From: Sulfitobacter albidus
Lineage (GTDB): Bacteria > Pseudomonadota > Alphaproteobacteria > Rhodobacterales > Rhodobacteraceae
Length of the DNA stretch: 64,000 nucleotides
Assembly (NCBI RefSeq): GCF_018200035.1
Contig: NZ_CP073581.1
Coordinates: 1,856,501 to 1,920,500 of the forward strand
Reading direction: 5' to 3'
Made by a program: the position numbers and the translations under genes. Shown piece after piece: positions 25,863-32,528 of the stretch; within the stretch, counting starts at the first letter, position 1; the number at the start of each line of letters is the position of its first letter. The notes under the pieces were generated by a model. The model did no database searches. It saw nothing but the letters and a program-made list of their open reading frames with translations, and was not told the origin of the DNA.

Positions 25863-26885
25863 TCAACGCAATTGCGCCAGCAGGTCTGCCATATCCGCCG
25901 GCAAAGGCGCCTCAAACCGCAGGTTTTCACCGCTGACGGGATGCACAAAGCCCAGGATCGCCGCGTGCAGCGCCTGACGCGGAAAGGCGCGCACGGCCTC
26001 CGCCGCCTCCGGCGAAATCGCCGCTTTGGGCAGCTTGCGCGTGCCGCCGTAGGTCGGATCACCCACAAGGCTGTGGCCCGCGTGGGTCATATGCACGCGG
26101 ATCTGGTGAGTGCGGCCGGTCTCCAGCCAGCATTCCATCAGCGCGAGCGTGGGCGGGGTGCCGAATGCCTCGATCGTGCGGGCGCGGGTCACGGCATGCT
26201 TGCCCCCCTGAAACAGCACCGCCTGACGCTGCCGGTCGGTGCGGTGGCGGGCCAGCTGGGTGGTGAGCTTGAGGATATTGCCGGGCTCAAAGCTTGCCCC
26301 CTTCACGCCGCGCAGGCGCGGATCGTTTGCATCGGGCACGCCGTAGACAAGCGCACGGTAGGCGCGTTCGACCGTGTGCAGCTCGAACTGCTTGGCAAGC
26401 CCGTGGTGGGCCGCGTCGGATTTGGCGACGACCAGCAGGCCCGAGGTATCCTTGTCGATGCGGTGCACGATGCCGGGGCGCTTCATCCCGCCCACCCCCG
26501 ACAGATCGTCACCGCAATGGGCGAGCAGCGCGTTGACCAACGTGCCCGAGGGCGAGCCGGGTGCCGGGTGCACCACCATGCCCGCGGGTTTGTTCAGCAC
26601 GATCAGGTCGGCGTCCTCGAACAGGATCTCCAGCGGGATATCCTCGGGCAGGATGTGGCTTTCCTCCGCCTCCTCCACGGTGATCGCGACCTCGGCACCC
26701 TCGGCCACGGCGGCGCGTGGATCGGTCACGACCGCGCCGTCGAGCGTTACCGCCCCGTCTGCGATCAGCCGCGCCAGCCGCGTGCGCGACAGCGCAGCGC
26801 CCTCTGGCACATCGCGCGCCAGCGCCTTATCAAGACGGGCGGCGGGGGCTTCTCCCAGCGTGAAGGTGACAAGGCGGTGCGACAT
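25863..26885 (-). CDS. RluD-family 23S rRNA pseudouridine synthase
   Basis: The 340-residue protein has an N-terminal S4 domain (RLDKALARDVPEGAALSRTR to LARLIADGAVTLDGAVV) and the RsuA/RluD catalytic domain. The catalytic motif is IVHRIDKDTSGLLVVAKSD, with the conserved Asp. LNKPAGMVVHPAPGSPSGTL and ETGRTHQIRVHMTHAGHSLV are also present. Members isomerise uridines in helix 69 or similar sites of 23S rRNA. The ATG at 26885 overlaps the ATG of the divergent DUF6476-like gene in a shared CATG (26883-26886). Confidence 0.92.
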   Translation of the reverse strand: MSHRLVTFTLGEAPAARLDKALARDVPEGAALSRTRLARLIADGAVTLDGAVVTDPRAAVAEGAEVAITVEEAEESHILPEDIPLEILFEDADLIVLNKPAGMVVHPAPGSPSGTLVNALLAHCGDDLSGVGGMKRPGIVHRIDKDTSGLLVVAKSDAAHHGLAKQFELHTVERAYRALVYGVPDANDPRLRGVKGASFEPGNILKLTTQLARHRTDRQRQAVLFQGGKHAVTRARTIEAFGTPPTLALMECWLETGRTHQIRVHMTHAGHSLVGDPTYGGTRKLPKAAISPEAAEAVRAFPRQALHAAILGFVHPVSGENLRFEAPLPADMADLLAQLR

Positions 26886-27168
26886 GGACGATCTTCCTGA
26901 ACCGGGCAACCTGCGGTTTCTGCGCCGGATGGTGACGGTGCTGACCGGGGTCATGATTGCGGGTGTCGTAGTCGTTATCGGACTGCTTGTCACCCGGCTG
27001 AGCAACGACACGCCCCCCCTGCCCGACGAGATCGCGCTGCCCGGCGGCGCACGGGCGGTGGCGTTCACCCAAGGGGCCGATTGGTATGCGGTCGTGACGG
27101 ACGCCGACGAAATCCTGATCTTTGATCGGCTGACCGGGGCATTGCGTCAGACGGTGACGGTCGAATGA
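26884..27168 (+). CDS. Small single-pass membrane protein (DUF6476-like)
   Basis: The 94-residue protein has a short cytoplasmic start (MDDLPEPGNLRFLRRM), one membrane helix (VTVLTGVMIAGVVVVIGLLV) and a periplasmic beta-rich domain (ALPGGARAVAFTQGADWYAV, then DADEILIFDRLTGALRQTV). It matches the layout of the small DUF6476 proteins of Rhodobacterales, whose role is unknown. Its start codon shares bases with that of the divergent pseudouridine synthase, so its promoter must lie inside that gene. Confidence 0.8.
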   Translation: MDDLPEPGNLRFLRRMVTVLTGVMIAGVVVVIGLLVTRLSNDTPPLPDEIALPGGARAVAFTQGADWYAVVTDADEILIFDRLTGALRQTVTVE

Positions 27169-27202
27169 CTTCAACCGCAGATCCGAACGGGTTTTTGGGG
27201 AA

Positions 27203-27279
27203 TGGTACCGCCTCCCCGGCTCGAACGGGGGACCCCTGGTTCCACAAACCAGTGCTCTAACCAACTGAGCTAAGGCGGC
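27203..27279 (-). tRNA. tRNA-His (anticodon GTG)
   Basis: A complete cloverleaf can be folded on the minus strand: acceptor GCCGCCT with AGGCGGT, D-arm GCTC...GAGC, anticodon stem CTGGT / ACCAG around TTGTGGA, T-arm CCCCG-TTCGAGC-CGGGG, and an encoded CCA. The anticodon GTG reads His codons. The first pair is G1:U72 and the discriminator is A73. There is no encoded G-1 (the base before G1 is T), which is the altered tRNA-His identity known from many alphaproteobacteria. Confidence 0.96.
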
Positions 27280-27342
27280 ACGCAGCGCTCGTTTAACTTT
27301 GTCGGTTTTGGATTGCAAGAGGGCTTGGCGTTCAATTCAGGG

Positions 27343-27825
27343 CTAAAAGTCGATCCTGTAGGTCTGCTCGATCAGTGCTCGCCCGAAGGAGGTGACCGCG
27401 CGTTCCTCGGTCATCCGCCACCCGTTGCGCCGGTACAGCGCGCAGGCGGCGGCGTGGCTTTCGTGGGTCCAAAGCTGCATGCCGGTATAGCCTTTGGCGC
27501 GGGCAAAATCGGTACACACCTCCAGCAGACGCCGCCCCAACCCCTGCCCGCGCGCCTTCGGCATCAGCAAAAACAGCCGCAGCTTGGCGCGCCGTTCGTC
27601 CAGCCGCACGCAAAAGATCGAGCCGAGCCGCTGCCCGTCCTGCCACGCGATCCAGCCCGCCTCATCCTGCGGGTCATGATCCGCGATGAACGCATCGAGG
27701 ATTTCGGCCACGAGGTCGCCGAAACTGGCGTCAAATCCCTCCTCCGCGGCGTAGTGTTCGACATGCGGGGCCACCAGCCAGTCGAGGTCCTGCCCGGTGA
27801 AGGGGCGCAGGTCTGTCTTGGTCAT
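27343..27825 (-). CDS. GNAT-family N-acetyltransferase
   Basis: The 160-residue protein has the acetyl-CoA-binding motif MPKARGQGLGRRLLEVCTDF, preceded by strand LGSIFCVRLDERRAKLRLFL and followed by GMQLWTHESHAAACALYRRN and GWRMTEERAVTSFGRALIEQ. This is the form of GNAT domain also found fused to MarR regulators. The acceptor is not known. It stands alone next to the tRNA-His gene and is divergent from a small DUF6324-like gene. Confidence 0.85.
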   Translation of the reverse strand: MTKTDLRPFTGQDLDWLVAPHVEHYAAEEGFDASFGDLVAEILDAFIADHDPQDEAGWIAWQDGQRLGSIFCVRLDERRAKLRLFLLMPKARGQGLGRRLLEVCTDFARAKGYTGMQLWTHESHAAACALYRRNGWRMTEERAVTSFGRALIEQTYRIDF

Positions 27826-27906
27826 GGCGCGACGCTAATTCCCTGCCCGCTTGCCATTCAACCCCGACGTTTGTAGACCCCAAGGCCACAGCAAAGGACG
27901 TATCCC

Positions 27907-28086
27907 ATGGGCATCAACGACGAACGCGACATCGAGGCAAATCTGCAAATCGGCCCGACCGATCAGGGCATGGTGCGATTGTTCGTCGAAGGCGGCGGTG
28001 TTGAGTTGCCGATGGATTTCACGCCGGACGAGGCGCGCGAGATCGCCGAGGAAATCATCGCCGCCGCCGCCCGGGCAGAGCGTTAA
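27907..28086 (+). CDS. Small acidic protein (DUF6324-like)
   Basis: A 59-residue protein starts at an ATG with AAGGACG upstream. It opens MGINDERDIEANLQIGPTDQ and ends in an acidic amphipathic helix DEAREIAEEIIAAAARAER. A central stretch MVRLFVEGGGVELPMDF forms likely strands. The length and layout fit the small DUF6324 proteins of Rhodobacterales, whose role is unknown. Its stop overlaps the end of mmcB by 4 bp, tail to tail. Confidence 0.75.
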   Translation: MGINDERDIEANLQIGPTDQGMVRLFVEGGGVELPMDFTPDEAREIAEEIIAAAARAER

Positions 28087-28535
28087 TCCCACGCCGGATG
28101 CATGTCGGGATCGCGCAGCAGCTGTAGCCTGCGCGCGGCGGTCGTCGCGAATTTCTGCACCATCACCTTGCGCCGCGCCGGCGCCAGCTTGATCTCCGGC
28201 GCCATGCGCAGGATTTCTGCCGTGTAGGCGTCACCGATGATAAGCCCCTGATCGTCGGGCAACAGCTCTGTCGGGAAATGCTCATCCACCGCGAAAAAGA
28301 ATCGATCCGCCCATTCCAGATAGCCCTGCCATTTGCTGTCGGAGGTGAAATCCACCCGGCTCGATTTACACTCCACCACCCAGATCTCGCCCTTGGGGCC
28401 CAGCGCCATCACGTCCACGCGCAGGCCGCGTGCAGGCACAACCTCCTCGACACAGGCAAAGCCCAGATCGGCAAGGTGGCGCGACACGCCGCGTTGCAAC
28501 AATTGTCCGGGTTGAAGGGGGCGAAAATCATCCAT
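28083..28535 (-). CDS. mmcB: MmcB-family DNA repair protein (putative nuclease)
   Basis: The 150-residue protein has a PD-(D/E)xK-like core: GLRVDVMALGPKGEIWVVEC followed by KSSRVDF, which supplies the D...ExK residues. FTSDSKWQGYLEWADRFFFA and LIIGDAYTAEILRMAPEIK follow. This matches MmcB, a damage-inducible protein linked to mitomycin resistance in Caulobacter and thought to be a nuclease. The ATG at 28535 is used; the longer in-frame version would run through the LexA box. A perfect GTTC-N7-GTTC box lies just upstream, so SOS control is expected. Confidence 0.88.
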   Translation of the reverse strand: MDDFRPLQPGQLLQRGVSRHLADLGFACVEEVVPARGLRVDVMALGPKGEIWVVECKSSRVDFTSDSKWQGYLEWADRFFFAVDEHFPTELLPDDQGLIIGDAYTAEILRMAPEIKLAPARRKVMVQKFATTAARRLQLLRDPDMHPAWD

Positions 28536-28547
28536 CCCCAAAAATAT

Positions 28548-28562
28548 GAACAATTCGTGAAC
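28548..28562. promoter_or_regulatory. LexA (SOS) box upstream of mmcB
   Basis: Read on the minus strand the sequence is GTTCACGAATTGTTC, an exact match to the alphaproteobacterial LexA operator GTTC-N7-GTTC. It ends 13 bp before the mmcB start codon and lies 80 bp before the start of the divergent membrane-protein gene. Confidence 0.9.
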
Positions 28563-28642
28563 ATTTGCAAGCCTTCTCGCGCGGCCTTGGGTTTTCCGCG
28601 TCCCGCGCCTATCTTTGCCCAAGCCCTGAGGGAGACGCGGCC

Positions 28643-29934
28643 ATGTCCGATATCGAAGACCAATCCGCCAAGGCGCGCGGCGTGCGCTACGCGCGCGAGC
28701 TTGAGGGGCATGTCAGCTGGCTCGATACCTTTTCGGGAACGGCGCTCGGCGTGTTGTCGACGGCCTCGGGGATTTACACCTACCTCGGCGTGTCGTCGCT
28801 GCTGGATGATAACGGCGCGATGTCCGCCTTTGCGGCGATTGCCTATTCGGTGGCCGTGTCTGTCGGGATCTTCGTGTTCTGGTCCTACATGCTGCGGCTC
28901 TACCCGGCGGTGCGCGGCACGCGGGCGCGCACGGCGCTGATGGGGGCAATGGGGCTGGGATCGCTGGCGATTGTCGCGATGTCGAGCTGGCTCAATGCCG
29001 CCGCCCTTGCCGGATCAGCGGCGGTTGAACAGCACCTCGCCGTCACCGTGCAGGACTATCAGGCAGCACTTGAGGGCGCGCATGAACAGGCCCTTACCGG
29101 TCAGGGGCTTGAACGGGATGTCGCCCGCGTGCGCCAATCGTTCGAGGATCTGAGCGAGCTTGAGGCCACAGGAAACCTCTCAGGCCTTGCCGGGCGCGGC
29201 GCGGTGTTCCGCGTGCTGCGCCAGAAATCCGCCGAACTGTCCGCGCTGGAGGCGCAAATCGCGAGCCAGACGCCGCTGGTGCAATCGGCCTTTACCGAAG
29301 GCAACGCGATCCTCAGCCGGATGCGCGCCCTCACGGTAGAGCCGGGGCCGGTCGAGGCACGCTCGGTCGAGTTTTCCGAACAGGCCGTGCGCCTTGCCGG
29401 GCTGATCACGCAGCTGCGCCAGCTGTCGGTCGCATCATTGGTGGAACGGGCGGCGCAGGATCTTGCGGCCTCCGTTGTGCTGCCCGAACTTGACGGCTCG
29501 ACCGAGGCCACGCGCACCGATCAGGCGGCCACCATCACCTCCGTGCTCGAAGTGCTCGCCCAGCGCGCCACCACGCTGGAGCGCGCGGCGGCAGATGTGG
29601 GCGCGCTGCCGCAACCGGCAGAGGTGATCTATACCCCGATCTCCGCCGCCGATGCGGTGATCCTCTATGCGCGCAATTTCGTACCCTCCTGGGCCGGGGC
29701 CATCGCCATCGATCTGCTGCCTGCCGTGCTGGTGCTGATCCTTGCCATCACGCAAAGTGCCATCCGCATGGGGCGCGAGGGCACATCGGTCGAGGATAGC
29801 CTGACGCTGGCCGAACTGCGCGCGGCCATGGCCGTCATGCGCGAGATGGATCCCGGTCGCGACCCCGCGAAGCCCCCCGCGCCCCCAACAGTGACGCGCC
29901 CCCGGCCTTGCCCCAACGGCCCGCCGCCGAATGA
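28643..29934 (+). pseudogene. Four-helix membrane protein with coiled-coil domain, frameshift near 3' end
   Basis: I do not recognise a named family. The protein has three N-terminal membrane helices at about 31-51, 62-84 and 98-118 (the second contains VAVSVGIFVFWSYML). A long helical, probably coiled-coil region of about 220 residues follows (DYQAALEGAHEQALTGQGLE, LEAQIASQTPLVQSAFTEGN, VLEVLAQRATTLERAAADVG), then a fourth membrane helix at about 350-371. In the C5 run at 29882-29886 the frame slips. With one C restored the protein ends PPNSDAPPALPQRPAAE with a TGA that overlaps the next ATG (29931-29934) and is 430 residues long. Without the repair the frame runs unnaturally into the next gene. 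It starts at ATG with GAGGGAGA upstream and is coupled to a ClpP-like gene. Confidence 0.75.
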
Positions 29935-30689
29935 GCACCGCCGCCCCCAAACGCAACGCCATCGGGCGCGTCCTGATGGGCGTGCTGATCTTTCAGCTGG
30001 GCCTTGCGGGGCTCTTGTTTCTGGGGGATCTGCAAAACGGCTTTCGCCTGCCCAGCTTTGGCCCCTCGGCCCCGCAGCTGACCGAACCCGTGCGTCCGGG
30101 CGACCAGACCCGCCGCTTTGCTCCCGACCGCGCCCCGCCGGGCGGCCAGCCCCTGCGCACCGATCCGCTGCCCGAGCGGCTGACGCTCACGCCCGTCTCG
30201 GCGGGGGATGCGGTGCTGCTGGAGGGAGCAATTGCCGGGGGCGACGCCGTGCGTATCCTCAAACAGATCGAGGGGCTCACGCCCGCGCCCACCCGCGCGA
30301 TCCTGAACTCCCCCGGCGGATCGGTGCAGGACGCGCTGCAACTGGGCCGGGCGCTGCGGCAGGCGGGGATGGACACCGAAATGCGATCGGGCGACATATG
30401 CTATTCCGCCTGCCCCTACCTGCTGGCCGCAGGCGTCAGCCGCACCCTGCCCGAGGATGCCTCCGTCGGGGTGCACCAGCATTATTTTGGCGAAAACAGC
30501 TTTTTGCCGGCCTTTGTGGCGGTCGAGGATATCCAGCGCGGTCAGGGCGAGGTCATGCGCTATCTCGATCAGATGGGGATTGACCCGCTGGTGATGCAGC
30601 ACGCGCTGGTGACGCCCCCCGATCAGATCTATGTGCTGCTGCGCGAAGAGCTTGAACGCTACGGATTTATCGAGGCAGAGGACGGCTGA
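29931..30689 (+). CDS. Membrane-anchored ClpP-like periplasmic protein
   Basis: The 252-residue protein has one N-terminal membrane helix (RVLMGVLIFQLGLAGLLFLG), a Pro-rich linker to about 85 and a ClpP/crotonase-type domain. That domain shows AILNSPGGSVQDALQLGRAL, then GDICYSACPYLLAAGVSR with the probable nucleophile Ser159, and ASVGVHQHYFGENS with the probable His182. It resembles the predicted periplasmic ClpP-like proteins of COG3904. A serine peptidase acting outside the inner membrane is likely but not shown. It overlaps the preceding membrane coiled-coil gene by 4 bp, so the two products probably work together. Confidence 0.8.
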   Translation: MSTAAPKRNAIGRVLMGVLIFQLGLAGLLFLGDLQNGFRLPSFGPSAPQLTEPVRPGDQTRRFAPDRAPPGGQPLRTDPLPERLTLTPVSAGDAVLLEGAIAGGDAVRILKQIEGLTPAPTRAILNSPGGSVQDALQLGRALRQAGMDTEMRSGDICYSACPYLLAAGVSRTLPEDASVGVHQHYFGENSFLPAFVAVEDIQRGQGEVMRYLDQMGIDPLVMQHALVTPPDQIYVLLREELERYGFIEAEDG

Positions 30690-30832
30690 CCCCTTGCCCC
30701 GCAGCCCCCGCGGGCCTACCTAAGGGGTGTGGCGGGTTCTGCCCTGCGCGACTGACGTTTACATTCCAGTGGCCTTAAGCAAATCCGAGGGAGCTGGCTC
30801 TGTCTGAGCCCTGGTTCATTTATCTGGCGCCC

Positions 30833-30848
30833 ACCTGTATATACAGGT
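30833..30848. promoter_or_regulatory. 16-bp perfect palindrome
   Basis: ACCTGTATATACAGGT reads identically on both strands. The half-site ACCTGTA resembles that of LuxR-type boxes, but the spacer here is 2 bases rather than 6. It lies 144 bp after the ClpP-like gene in the non-coding stretch. An operator for a dimeric regulator is the simplest reading; the regulator is unknown. Confidence 0.55.
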
Positions 30849-30896
30849 CCTCGGGAATAAAACCGACCCGGCAACGGCGGTCCCGCCACACCTTCG

Positions 30897-31124
30897 CTAT
30901 TGGGTAGAACGCAGCGCCTGCGCGAACAAACGTTGCATTTCGTCGCGGGTAACCGGCGCCTCCGGCCGATCTGCGGTTGCGGAGGTACCGATGGGCGCCC
31001 CTTTTGGGCGGGAATTGTGCATCGCTTTCATATCGGGTTCCGGCAGGCACGTCGTGCCCGACGTCGCCCTGTCGGCGTTACGCGTCAACATCATCATTAC
31101 CAAATATACCAAGTACCGCGTCAC
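30897..31124 (-). CDS. Possible small protein (weak candidate)
   Basis: A 75-residue frame starts at a GTG with AAAGGGGA a few bases upstream. It begins with a hydrophobic segment VTRYLVYLVMMML followed by a polar tail ending EAPVTRDEMQRLFAQALRST. Some small Rhodobacterales proteins start this way, but third-base G+C is only moderate and no family is recognised. It may be spurious. Confidence 0.25.
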   Translation of the reverse strand: MTRYLVYLVMMMLTRNADRATSGTTCLPEPDMKAMHNSRPKGAPIGTSATADRPEAPVTRDEMQRLFAQALRSTQ

Positions 31125-31198
31125 CGGATCCCCTTTCCCAAAAGGTGCAGCCCATCGGGCCGACGCCAAGATCACCGCAAAATTTGACGCGCGCAACG

Positions 31199-31223
31199 TA
31201 AATTCCCTTCACGCGGGAATTTA
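31199..31223. repeat. Perfect 9-bp inverted repeat
   Basis: TAAATTCCC at 31199-31207 and GGGAATTTA at 31215-31223 are exact complements with a 7-base spacer. No T-run follows on either side, so a terminator is unlikely; an operator or an RNA hairpin is more plausible. Confidence 0.5.
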
Positions 31224-31487
31224 TCGCGACCGACGATGAAGGACCGCGACCGCAACTTTATCGACATCTTCCCGCATGCCGGGAAATCTATTTCGTTAAC
31301 AGATGGTTAACACCCGAGACGTCGAAATGAGACCACCTGTCCCGATAGATCGCGCGTCTTGCAGTGTGCCCGCACGGACACAGTCAGCGGCGCTGAGCAA
31401 AAGACTCAATAATGTTAAAAGGTTGTCCGGCGACGCTAGGCTGTTCTACGGAGCAGACAGGTCCCGGTCGATCGGGCGGCAAGCGGA

Positions 31488-31976
31488 TCAAAACGCGTCG
31501 GGACGGGCCTCGCGCGCCATGTGATCCAGCACCGCATTCACGAATCGCGCCTCTTTCCCGTCGGGAAAGAAGGCCGCCGCAATGTCGAGATATTCGGCGA
31601 TGACGACCTTTGGCGGCGTCGCCTCGTTGCGAAACTCAGCGCCCGCCGCGCGAAACAGCGCGCGCAGCGTCGGGTCGATGCGCGCGATGGGCCATTTGGC
31701 CACCAGCGCGCGGTCTGTCATCTGGTCGATGGCCGCCTGATGGGCCACCGCATCCTCCAGCACGCGGGTAAAGTGATCGGGGTCGCCTTCCAGCATCTCG
31801 TCGCCGTCGATGAATTCACCAAAACGATGGTCGAGGAATTCGATGCGCACCCGGTCAATCGTCAGCGACGAATGCTCCATCTGGAACAATGCCTGCACCG
31901 CGTAGAAACGCGCCGCGTGGCGCATCTTGCGTTTCATGTTGCCGGTCATGTTGTCGCTGCGCGCGGGCGTGGTCAT
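31488..31976 (-). CDS. nusB: Transcription antitermination factor NusB
   Basis: The 162-residue all-helical protein begins with MKRKMRHAARFYAVQALFQM. It ends with the family pattern DPTLRALFRAAGAEFRNEAT followed by PPKVVIAEYLDIAAAFFPDG and KEARFVNAVLDHMAREARPD. NusB with NusE (S10) binds boxA RNA and supports rRNA antitermination. It is last in the order ribE-ribB-ribH-nusB, a common arrangement, with 24 bp to ribH. The ATG at 31976 is used; internal ATGs at 31949 and 31937 are possible. Confidence 0.93.
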   Translation of the reverse strand: MTTPARSDNMTGNMKRKMRHAARFYAVQALFQMEHSSLTIDRVRIEFLDHRFGEFIDGDEMLEGDPDHFTRVLEDAVAHQAAIDQMTDRALVAKWPIARIDPTLRALFRAAGAEFRNEATPPKVVIAEYLDIAAAFFPDGKEARFVNAVLDHMAREARPDAF

Positions 31977-32000
31977 CGGGCTGTCCGTCTCAGGAGGGGC

Positions 32001-32525
32001 TCAGGCCAGAAGCGTGTCGTCGCCTGCGGGAAGAAACCCGATGCCCTTGCGTGTGTCCGTCCACTTACGGGCGAGCGCGATAAGATGCAAGGCCGCGAGC
32101 GCCGCTCCGCCGCCCTTGTTCTGCCCGTCCGGGTCCGCGCGCACGTCGGCCTGCGCCTTGTTCTCGACCGTCAGGATGCCGTTGCCGATGCACAGGCCTT
32201 GCAGCCCCAGGAGTTGCAGTGCGCGGGAGCTGTCGTTGCACACGGTCTCGTAATGTGTGGTCTCGCCCCGGATGACGCAGCCAAGGGCCACGTAGCCGTC
32301 AAAATTGCTCGCCCGGTCGGCGATGCCGATGGCGGTTGGGATTTCCAGCGCGCCAGGCATCTCGACGCTCTCATGGGCGACGCCTGCGGCCTCCAGCGCC
32401 CCACGCGCACCGGTCAACAGACCGTTTGCGATGTCGCTGTAGTAGGGCGAGACGACGATCAGCACCTTGACGGGCTTGTCGAATGTCGGCGCGGGCAGGA
32501 CGGTGTGTTCTTCGGTGGCGGCCAT
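32001..32525 (-). CDS. ribH: 6,7-dimethyl-8-ribityllumazine synthase
   Basis: RibH condenses the RibB product with 5-amino-6-ribitylaminouracil to give lumazine, the substrate of riboflavin synthase. The 174-residue protein has VVSPYYSDIANGLLTGARGA, the substrate loop SVEMPGALEIPTAI, GYVALGCVIRGETTHYETVC with the catalytic His, and GNGILTVENKAQADVRADP. It starts at ATG with AAAGGACTG upstream and lies 3 bp after ribB. Confidence 0.96.
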   Translation of the reverse strand: MAATEEHTVLPAPTFDKPVKVLIVVSPYYSDIANGLLTGARGALEAAGVAHESVEMPGALEIPTAIGIADRASNFDGYVALGCVIRGETTHYETVCNDSSRALQLLGLQGLCIGNGILTVENKAQADVRADPDGQNKGGGAALAALHLIALARKWTDTRKGIGFLPAGDDTLLA

Positions 32526-32528
32526 GGG

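Larger units (their letters stand above)
30690..31487. other. About 800 bp with little or no coding capacity, two palindromes
   Basis: This stretch lies between the ClpP-like gene and nusB. It is poorer in G+C than its surroundings and carries no convincing long gene. It holds a 16-bp perfect palindrome at 30833, a 9-bp perfect inverted repeat at 31199, a repeated GTTAAC at about 31294 and 31305, and one weak candidate reading frame on the minus strand. It could contain a small RNA or a set of operators. Confidence 0.6.

Noticed and set aside
28643..30583. A single 646-residue membrane protein reading through to 30583
   Set aside because: Past about 29886 the composition becomes shadow-like. 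One restored C gives a natural stop overlapping the next gene's ATG.
30833..30848. E. coli-type LexA box
   Set aside because: The CTGT/ACAG spacing is 4 bases instead of 8, and this organism has the GTTC-N7-GTTC type.
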